Positions 1 to 5,883 of a stretch of 10,255 nt of DNA are shown piece after piece. The stretch's first letter is position 1, and every line of letters begins with the position of its first letter. The stretch comes from JBDSTZ01 sp039927975 (GTDB taxonomy: Bacteria > Pseudomonadota > Gammaproteobacteria > Burkholderiales > Burkholderiaceae_D), in NCBI GenBank assembly GCA_039927975.1, contig JBDSTZ010000367.1:1-10255 (forward strand), written 5' to 3'. Made by a program: the position numbers and the translations under genes. Below the pieces are notes generated by a model, which was not told the origin of the DNA, ran no database searches, and saw only the letters and a program-made list of their open reading frames with translations.

Positions 1-546
1 GGCCAGAGCGCCGACCGCCAGGGACTCGACTTCATCGCCGACCGGGTCGAAGGCAACCTGCTCGCGGCGCACCAGGAAATTTTGAAACTGGGGCTGCTGC
101 ACGAGCCGGGCAAACTCACGTTCGAGCAGATCCACGACGCGGTGCTCAACGTGGCGCGCTACGATGTGTTCAAGCTGAGCGAGGCGATGCTCTCGGGCGA
201 CCCGGCCCGGCTGGTGCGCATGCTCGAAGGTTTGAAGGGCGAGGGCGAGGCCCTGCCGCTGGTTTTGTGGGCGGTCTCCGAAGAAATCAGGACGCTGTTA
301 AAATTGAAATCCGGGATGGCGCAGGGACGCCCGCTCGGCATGCTGCTCAAGGAGGCGCGTATCTGGGGCCCGCGCGAGCGCATGATGGAACCGGCCTTGC
401 GCCGCATCTCGCAGCCGGTGCTGGAAAAAGCGCTGCAGGACGCCGCCCAGGTCGACAAAATGGTCAAGGGCCTGCGCGCCAAAGCCTTCGCCGGCGACGC
501 CTGGGACGCGATGCTGCAGCTGGCCTTGCGCGTCGCGCGCGGCTGA
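1..546 (+). CDS. holA: DNA polymerase III subunit delta (HolA), C-terminal part; 5' end outside window
   Basis: The reading frame is open from base 1 to the TGA at 544-546, giving 181 residues. HolA proteins are usually about 340 residues, so roughly the N-terminal half is missing to the left. HolA is the delta subunit of the clamp loader: it opens the beta sliding clamp so that it can be loaded on primed DNA. Near the left edge the sequence reads DRVEGNLLAAHQEILKLGLL, the conserved stretch of the central helical domain. It is followed by the helical C-terminal collar domain, with LVLWAVSEEIRTLLKLK and a helix ending KMVKGLRAKAFAGDAWD. A TTG at 82 lies inside the gene and is not its start. 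In Burkholderiales holA commonly sits just before proA, as here, usually after leuS and lptE, which would lie upstream of this window. Identity is secure from motifs plus context; only the N-terminus is unseen. Confidence 0.93.
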   Translation, partial: GQSADRQGLDFIADRVEGNLLAAHQEILKLGLLHEPGKLTFEQIHDAVLNVARYDVFKLSEAMLSGDPARLVRMLEGLKGEGEALPLVLWAVSEEIRTLLKLKSGMAQGRPLGMLLKEARIWGPRERMMEPALRRISQPVLEKALQDAAQVDKMVKGLRAKAFAGDAWDAMLQLALRVARG

Positions 547-562
547 TCCAGGACTCCTTGAT

Positions 563-595
563 ACGCCGGCACGCCGGCATCGCCAGCGCATGGCG
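563..595. repeat. Two adjacent short hairpins in the holA-proA spacer
   Basis: The 84-bp gap between holA and proA contains a tandem 8-bp repeat ACGCCGGC at 563-570 and 571-578. The two copies can fold as GCCGG-CACG-CCGGC (565-578). Immediately after lies a second perfect stem, CGCCA-GCGCA-TGGCG (581-595). Neither is followed by a T-tract, so this is not a canonical intrinsic terminator. It may be an mRNA-stabilising or attenuating structure, or simply GC-rich chance pairing. No clear promoter was seen for proA. Confidence 0.4.
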
Positions 596-630
596 GCCAC
601 ACGAAACACACTACTTCACGGACCACGAAC

Positions 631-1896
<1,266 letters not shown>

Positions 1897-1942
1897 TCGC
1901 CGCCCAAGCCTTGTCCATACCCTTTCCATCGACCCGCCACCC

Positions 1943-1947
1943 AGGAA
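1943..1947 (+). promoter_or_regulatory. Ribosome binding site that favours the ATG at 1957
   Basis: AGGAA at 1943-1947 lies 9 bases before ATG 1957 but only 3 bases before the alternative in-frame GTG at 1951. The spacing favours the ATG, which also gives the family-typical N-terminus MLWIKAFH. Confidence 0.6.
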
Positions 1948-1956
1948 ATCGTGCCC

Positions 1957-2367
1957 ATGCTCTGGATTAAAGCCTTCCACATCATCTTCATCGCTTCCTG
2001 GTTCGCCGGCCTGTTCTACCTGCCGCGCATCTTCGTCAACCTGGCGCTGGAGACCGACACGGTGGCCACCACCCGCCTGCTGCTGATGGCGCGCAAGCTG
2101 TACCGTTTCAGCATGTGGCTGTCGGTGCCGGCGGTCCTGCTCGGCGCCTGGTTGTGGCTGGGCTATGGCTTCAAGGGCGGCTGGCTGCACGCCAAGCTGG
2201 CGCTGGTGATCCTCGCGATCGGCTACCATCATGCATGCGGCTCGCTGCTCAAGAAGTTCGAGAACGGCGCCAACCAGCGCAGCCATACCTGGTACCGCTG
2301 GTTCAACGAAGTGCCGGTGCTGCTGTTGACGGGCATCGTCATCCTGGTGGTGGTCAAACCGTTCTGA
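1957..2367 (+). CDS. HemJ/CopD-like four-helix membrane protein (UPF0093-type)
   Basis: A small integral membrane protein of 136 residues with four predicted helices at about 5-27, 50-70, 76-96 and 115-134. The N-terminal block has WIKAFH with His8, then SWFAGLFYLPRIFVN. The second half has WLHAKLAL, a GYHHACG segment with two histidines, and the closing block WFNEVPVLLL followed by VVVKPF. These blocks are the hallmark of the HemJ family. HemJ is the oxygen-independent protoporphyrinogen IX oxidase of many proteobacteria and cyanobacteria, acting late in haem synthesis. Such proteins are often annotated only as CopD family. The usual Tyr-His after the first helix (LPRLFVYH in many HemJ proteins) is replaced here by Asn28, so the enzymatic role is inferred, not shown. 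The gene begins 60 bp after proA and ends 10 bp before the isomerase gene, with which it is probably co-transcribed. An alternative start is GTG 1951. Confidence 0.82.
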   Translation: MLWIKAFHIIFIASWFAGLFYLPRIFVNLALETDTVATTRLLLMARKLYRFSMWLSVPAVLLGAWLWLGYGFKGGWLHAKLALVILAIGYHHACGSLLKKFENGANQRSHTWYRWFNEVPVLLLTGIVILVVVKPF

Positions 2368-2377
2368 CGGAGCTTGC

Positions 2378-2980
2378 ATGAGCAAAACCATCGACTACTT
2401 CTTCGCCCCGCAGTCGCCCTGGACCTACCTGGGCCACGATCGGCTGGCCGGGCTGGCCAAGGCCAAGGGTGCGCACATCGAACTCAAGCCGATGGACCTG
2501 GGCAAGGTGTTCTCGGTCTCGGGCGGCCTGCCGCTGGCCAAGCGGCCGCCGCAGCGCCAGGCTTACCGCCTTGCCGAGCTGGCGCGCTGGTCGGCCTTTC
2601 TGCAATTGCCGCTCAAGCTGCAACCGACTTTCTTCCCGATTCCGCCCGACGCGGCGGCCAGGCTGATCATCGCCACCCGCACCAGCATCGGCGCCGAGGC
2701 CGCGCTCGACGTGGCCGGCGCCATCATGCGCGCGCTGTGGGCCGAGGACCGCAACATCGGCGACGAGGCAACCCTGGCGCAAGTGGCCAATGCCTGCGGC
2801 CTGGACGGATCGATGCTGGTCAAGTCCTCGCAGACCGCCGGCGTGCAGGACCAGTACGAACGCAATACCGAGCAGGCAATGGCGGCCAACGTGTTCGGCT
2901 CGCCGTGGTACGTGGTCGACGGCGAAGGCTTCTGGGGCCAGGACCGGCTCGATTTTGTCGAGCGCGCGCTGGACCGTTGA
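2378..2980 (+). CDS. 2-hydroxychromene-2-carboxylate isomerase-like protein (DsbA / kappa-class GST fold)
   Basis: A 200-residue cytoplasmic protein with no signal peptide. It starts with the thioredoxin-fold strand IDYFFAPQSPWTYLG; Ser13 stands where the NahD-type isomerases carry the serine that activates glutathione and where DsbA has its first cysteine. The helical insertion spans about residues 60-150. The C-terminal block ANVFGSPWYVVDGEGFWGQD, followed by RLDF, is the conserved FGxPxF...FWGxDRL end of the family. In naphthalene degradation the founder enzyme isomerises 2-hydroxychromene-2-carboxylate to trans-o-hydroxybenzylidenepyruvate with glutathione. No aromatic-catabolism gene lies nearby, so the real substrate is unknown; many betaproteobacteria carry such orphan copies. 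GGAG at 2369-2372 is a good ribosome binding site 5 bases before the ATG. The gene follows the HemJ-like gene by 10 bp, suggesting one operon. Family assignment is firm, substrate is not. Confidence 0.9.
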   Translation: MSKTIDYFFAPQSPWTYLGHDRLAGLAKAKGAHIELKPMDLGKVFSVSGGLPLAKRPPQRQAYRLAELARWSAFLQLPLKLQPTFFPIPPDAAARLIIATRTSIGAEAALDVAGAIMRALWAEDRNIGDEATLAQVANACGLDGSMLVKSSQTAGVQDQYERNTEQAMAANVFGSPWYVVDGEGFWGQDRLDFVERALDR

Positions 2981-3002
2981 TTGAACCTGCCAAGCCCGAT
3001 TT

Positions 3003-3021
3003 TTGTTACTACAGGTAACAA
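3003..3021. repeat. Small inverted repeat just after the isomerase gene
   Basis: TTGTTAC (3003-3009) and GTAACAA (3015-3021) pair perfectly over 7 bp around a 5-base loop. The stem is AT-rich and no T-tract follows on the + strand, so it is a poor terminator. Its right arm overlaps the first degenerate copy of the heptad repeat array that follows, suggesting the array may have grown from this element. Confidence 0.4.
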
Positions 3022-3100
3022 GCAGCAGTAGCAGCAAGCAACAAGCAACAAGCAGCAAGCAGCAAGCAACAAGTAGCAACGCACAGTAACAACAAGCAGC
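3020..3100. repeat. Heptanucleotide tandem repeat array, unit AAGCARC
   Basis: Six contiguous 7-bp units fill 3036-3077: AAGCAAC, AAGCAAC, AAGCAGC, AAGCAGC, AAGCAAC, AAGTAGC. Isolated units AAGCAGC stand at 3020-3026 and 3094-3100. The outer copies sit in similar flanks, GTAACAAGCAGC at 3015-3026 and GTAACAACAAGCAGC at 3086-3100. The array is almost free of T on the + strand, quite unlike the neighbouring coding DNA, and lies between the isomerase stop and the rlmL-like start. It contains no convincing gene. The minus-strand reading through it gives only Leu/Val/Cys-rich low-complexity translation. Copy number may vary by slippage, and as transcript the tract would be an unstructured A/C/G leader. 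Confidence 0.8.
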
Positions 3101-3107
3101 ACCCCAG

Positions 3108-3127
3108 GATGAACGGCGGCGTTCATC
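3108..3127 (+). promoter_or_regulatory. Perfect 8-bp hairpin in the leader of the rlmL-like gene
   Basis: GATGAACG (3108-3115) and CGTTCATC (3120-3127) are exact reverse complements around the loop GCGG. A T6 run comes only at 3140-3145, 12 bases after the stem, so it is not a canonical intrinsic terminator. The left arm contains an in-frame ATG (3109) that would extend the downstream protein by 20 residues. With that ATG buried in the stem, translation from 3169 is more likely. A second TTCATC at 3132-3137 repeats part of the right arm at a 10-bp interval. Possible roles are attenuator, operator or mRNA stabiliser. Confidence 0.55.
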
Positions 3128-3153
3128 GACATTCATCAATTTTTTCAACGGAT

Positions 3154-3159
3154 AAAGGG
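3154..3159 (+). promoter_or_regulatory. Ribosome binding site deciding the rlmL-like start
   Basis: AAAGGG at 3154-3159 is spaced 9 bases from ATG 3169. The upstream in-frame ATG 3109 has only CAGG directly before it (3105-3108, no spacing) and lies inside a hairpin stem. The 3169 start gives MASYFCPCPRG, the usual beginning of this family. Confidence 0.65.
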
Positions 3160-3168
3160 TACCCCCAA

Positions 3169-4380
3169 ATGGCATCATATTTCTGTCCCTGCCCGCGCGG
3201 CATGGAAGCGGCGCTGGCCGAAGAACTCGGCGAAATCGCCCTCACCAGCACCACCATGAAAGTCCACAACCAGGTCCCCGGCGGCGTGCACTGCTCCGGC
3301 CACCTGCAGGACGCCTGGCGCGTCAACCTGCATTCGCGCATCGCCTCGCGCGTGCTGATGCGCATCGCCCACTCCAGCTACAACAACGAGAACGACATCT
3401 ACGACCTGGCCCTGGCCCAGCCGTGGGAAGACTGGTTCGGCGTCGAGCACACCATCCGGGTCGACGTCACCGCCATCAAGTCGCCGCTGCGCAGCCTCGA
3501 ATTCACCACCCTCAAGATCAAGGACGCCGTCTGCGACCGCTTCCGCGACCAGTTCGGCAAGCGCCCCTCGGTCAACACCAGCGAGCCCGACATGCGCATC
3601 GTCGGTTTCCTCGACCAGCGCAATTTCACGCTATATCTGGACACCTCGGGCGAAGCTCTGTTCAAGCGCGGCTGGCGCGAAGAGACCGGCGACGCGCCGC
3701 TGCGCGAGAACCTCGCCGCCGGCATGCTGCGCGTGGCCGGCTGGAAGCCCGGCACCCCGCTGTTCGACCCGATGTGCGGCTCCGGCACCATCCTCATCGA
3801 AGCGGCCCAGATCGTGCAAGGCATTCCGCCCGGCGCACGCCGCCGCTTCGCCTTTGAGCGCTTCAATGGCTTCGAGGCCGCGCCGTGGCAAGCCATGAAG
3901 GCGGCCATCAAGCCGAACCCGCTGCCGGCCGAGCCATCGATTTTCGGCAGCGACATCTCGGGCGACATGGTCGCCATGACGCGCCACAACCTGCGCGTGG
4001 CCGGCATCCTGTTCGACGTCCCGCTCAAGCAGATCGAGGCGCAGGAAGTCAAGCCGCCGACCGAGCAGCCGGGCATCCTGCTGACCAACCCGCCGTACGG
4101 CGAACGGATCGGCGTGCGCGGCGACAGCACCATGCCGGCCGACGAGATGTCGGTGTCGTTCTATTCGGCCCTTGGCACCACGCTCAAGCAGCGCTTCGCC
4201 GGCTGGACCGTGTTCCTGTTCACCGCCGACCTGACCCTGCCCAAGCTGCTGCGCCTGAAGGAAGCGCGCAAGACGCCGTTCTTCAACGGCGCCCTCGAAT
4301 GCCGCCTGTTCCGCTTCGACATGGTGGCCGGCTACAACCGCCGCGAAGAAGCCAAGCCGGCCGCCGCGCGCGAGGTGTAG
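3169..4380 (+). CDS. rlmL: THUMP-domain class I SAM-dependent 23S rRNA (guanine-N2) methyltransferase, RlmL type
   Basis: The product is 403 residues. The N-terminal ferredoxin-like/THUMP part (about 1-150) opens with FCPCPRGMEAALAEEL and has the GGVHCSG block. The Rossmann methyltransferase part follows: FDPMCGSGTILIEAA (SAM-binding motif I, Asp200-Thr207), then APWQAMK, a GSDISGDMV acidic-loop segment, and the catalytic NPPYGER motif with Asn307-Tyr310. This matches the first half of E. coli RlmKL, which makes m2G2445 in 23S rRNA. The fused RlmK half is absent, as expected for the stand-alone version common in betaproteobacteria. The rRNA target is inferred from family. The start at 3169 is preferred over ATG 3109. 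The gene ends one base before the MFS gene start. The C-terminal tail (REEAKPAAAREV) is low complexity. Cytoplasmic; family certain, exact target position less so. Confidence 0.88.
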   Translation: MASYFCPCPRGMEAALAEELGEIALTSTTMKVHNQVPGGVHCSGHLQDAWRVNLHSRIASRVLMRIAHSSYNNENDIYDLALAQPWEDWFGVEHTIRVDVTAIKSPLRSLEFTTLKIKDAVCDRFRDQFGKRPSVNTSEPDMRIVGFLDQRNFTLYLDTSGEALFKRGWREETGDAPLRENLAAGMLRVAGWKPGTPLFDPMCGSGTILIEAAQIVQGIPPGARRRFAFERFNGFEAAPWQAMKAAIKPNPLPAEPSIFGSDISGDMVAMTRHNLRVAGILFDVPLKQIEAQEVKPPTEQPGILLTNPPYGERIGVRGDSTMPADEMSVSFYSALGTTLKQRFAGWTVFLFTADLTLPKLLRLKEARKTPFFNGALECRLFRFDMVAGYNRREEAKPAAAREV

Positions 4381-4381
4381 C

Positions 4382-5665
4382 ATGTTCCCGCCGCCGCAGC
4401 CGCCCGACATTCCGCCCGATCCGGTCGTTCCGGTGCCGCTGCCGAAGGTGCACCGGATCGCCCTGCTGGGCTCCGGCGCGCTGGCGGTGCTGCTGGCCGG
4501 CCTGTCGATGCTGGGGCCGTTCTCGATCGACGCCTACCTGCCGGCCTTCCCCAACATCCAGGCCGACCTGCACGCCTCGCAAATCGAAGTCCAGCAAACG
4601 CTGACCGCCTACATGCTGGCGTTTTCGGCGATGGTGCTGTGGCACGGCGCGCTGGCCGATTCCTTCGGCCGCCGCAACATCATCCTGGTCTCGCTGGTGT
4701 TGTTCGCCATCGGCACCTTCGGCTGCGCCGCCTCCCATTCGGTGCACTACCTGTGGATCTTCCGCATCATGCAAGGCGTCTCGGCCGGCGCCGGCGTGGT
4801 GGTCGGGCGCGCCATCATCCGCGACCTGTACGCCGGGCCCGAGGCGGCCCGCCTGCTCTCGCTGGTGACCATGATCTTTTCAATCGCGCCGGCCATCGCG
4901 CCTGTGCTGGGCGGCTGGATCGTCACCCTGTGGGACTGGCGCAGCATCTTCCTGGCGCTGCTGGTCTACAGCATCGTGCTGCTGTTCGTCTGCTGGCGCC
5001 ACCTGCCGGAAACCCTCGCGGTCGAGAAGCGCCAGCCCTTCAACCCGGCCTACCTGGCGACCAACTACGGCGCCATCTTCCGCTCGCCATTGTTCCACAT
5101 GAAGTCGGGCATCGTGGCCTGCAACTTCGCCGGGCTGTTCCTCTACATCTCCTCGGCGCCGGTGTTCCTGCCGGTCCACCTGCACCTCGGTCCCGACCAG
5201 TTCGGCTGGCTGTTCTTTCCCAGCGTGGGCGGCATCTTCCTCGGCGCGCTGACCGCCAACCGCATGGCCGGGCGCTTGCACTTCGGCCGCCAGATCATGA
5301 TCGGCTTCGTGCTCATGCTCACCGCCGGCCTGTTCAACGTCGGCTACCACCTGGCCTTTCCGCCGGCGCTGCCGTGGTCGGTGGCGCCGATGTTCGTCTA
5401 CACCTTCGGCATGTCGATCGTCGCGCCGGTGGCGACCCTGCTCACGCTCGACCTGTTCCCGCACATTCGCGGCACCGTGGCTTCCTGCCAGTCCTTCGCC
5501 ATGACCTTGCTGGGCGCCGTGGTGGCCGGCGTGATCGCGCCGATCTTGTCGCATTCGGTGCTCTGGCTGGCGCTCGGCCAGTTCGGTTTCAGCGCCGTTT
5601 CCCTCGCCTTGTGGTTGACCTCCCGTGTTTACCGGCGCATGCTTTCCGGCGAACGCAGCCCCTGA
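4382..5665 (+). CDS. Bcr/CflA-type MFS drug exporter (DHA1 family, 12 helices)
   Basis: An inner-membrane proton-driven antiporter of 427 residues with about twelve hydrophobic helices. MFS motif A lies between helices 2 and 3 as GALADSFGRRN, with Asp93. Helix 4 has RIMQGVSAGAG with Arg128, followed by GRAIIRDLY at 142-150; this RxxQG...RAIIRD pattern is characteristic of Bcr/CflA transporters such as E. coli Bcr. The motif-C-like segment APAIAPVLGGWI is in helix 5. Substrates cannot be read from sequence; relatives export bicyclomycin, chloramphenicol, sulfonamides or cysteine. The first 21 residues are unusually proline-rich (11 prolines) and precede helix 1. An in-frame GTG at residue 23 (4448) is an alternative start. 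The chosen ATG has GAGGTG at 4372-4377 and lies one base after the rlmL-like stop, which implies translational coupling. Confidence 0.92.
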   Translation: MFPPPQPPDIPPDPVVPVPLPKVHRIALLGSGALAVLLAGLSMLGPFSIDAYLPAFPNIQADLHASQIEVQQTLTAYMLAFSAMVLWHGALADSFGRRNIILVSLVLFAIGTFGCAASHSVHYLWIFRIMQGVSAGAGVVVGRAIIRDLYAGPEAARLLSLVTMIFSIAPAIAPVLGGWIVTLWDWRSIFLALLVYSIVLLFVCWRHLPETLAVEKRQPFNPAYLATNYGAIFRSPLFHMKSGIVACNFAGLFLYISSAPVFLPVHLHLGPDQFGWLFFPSVGGIFLGALTANRMAGRLHFGRQIMIGFVLMLTAGLFNVGYHLAFPPALPWSVAPMFVYTFGMSIVAPVATLLTLDLFPHIRGTVASCQSFAMTLLGAVVAGVIAPILSHSVLWLALGQFGFSAVSLALWLTSRVYRRMLSGERSP

Positions 5666-5685
5666 CAGCACCCTTGACGCCGGCC

Positions 5686-5711
5686 CCGTGGCATCCGCGC
5701 GACTTTTTTTT
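5686..5711 (+). terminator. Possible weak terminator after the MFS gene
   Basis: A run of eight T (5704-5711) follows GC-rich DNA 38 bases after the MFS stop. Only a poor stem can be drawn before it, CGTG-GCATC-CGCG with one G-T pair, and it is not adjacent to the T-run. The tract position suits the end of the upstream operon, but the missing strong hairpin makes this tentative. Confidence 0.25.
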
Positions 5712-5815
5712 GGAAGATATAATTCCATAAGGGAAATTTCGTGTATATATGCTAAGATACTTAATCGTGTCAGAATTTTGACAAAGCACTACCTGTTTTC
5801 CGACCCAGAAAAAAA
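5711..5815 (+). promoter_or_regulatory. AT-rich promoter/leader region of the HDOD kinase gene
   Basis: Within the 218-bp spacer, roughly 5704-5815 is strikingly AT-rich in a GC-rich genome. A perfect TATAAT stands at 5718-5723 but lacks a -35 at 16-19 bp. It is enclosed by the inverted repeat TGGAA-N7-TTCCA (5711-5727), followed by the palindrome GAAATTTC (5733-5740). The best promoter candidate is the extended -10 TATGCTAAGAT at 5748-5758, which has the TGn element and needs no strong -35; it would start RNA near 5765 and leave a leader of about 120 bases. A TTGACA at 5778-5783 has no -10 at proper distance. Nearer the gene, GGTTGC-CACCT-GCAAACC (5836-5853) can form a small hairpin with one bulge. 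The palindromes could be operators; no known regulator box was recognised. Confidence 0.45.
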
Positions 5816-5883
5816 CGTCGTGGCCGCCGGGCTTTGGTTGCCACCTGCAAACCATCGACCTATTGGCGACTGTTCCAGAGACA

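Noticed and set aside
2981..3010. TTGAAC at 2981-2986 as a -35 for the rlmL-like gene
   Set aside because: The hexamer at 17-18 bp distance (TGTTAC or GTTACT) is a poor -10, so the promoter is not supported.
3020..3100. Possible CRISPR array
   Set aside because: The unit is only 7 bp with no unique spacers; it is a simple tandem repeat.
3109..3168. 20-residue N-terminal extension of the rlmL-like protein from ATG 3109
   Set aside because: The only Shine-Dalgarno-like bases (CAGG) abut the ATG with no spacing, the start lies in a hairpin stem, and the extension is unlike the family; ATG 3169 has AAAGGG at good spacing.
2354..3178. Minus-strand open frame whose N-terminal part reads as repeats of Leu-Leu-Val-Ala-Cys-Cys
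   Set aside because: The Leu/Cys-rich segment is just the translated heptad repeat array and the rest is antisense to the isomerase gene.
5778..5783. Perfect -35 hexamer TTGACA upstream of the kinase gene
   Set aside because: No acceptable -10 lies 16-19 bp downstream (the region reads CCGACCCA), so it is not called a promoter alone.
5847..5853. GCAAACC near the kinase gene start, reminiscent of the c-di-GMP-I (GEMM) riboswitch core
   Set aside because: Only this heptamer matches. The GAAA tetraloop, its receptor and the second stem are absent, and just 30 bases remain before the ATG, too few for the aptamer.
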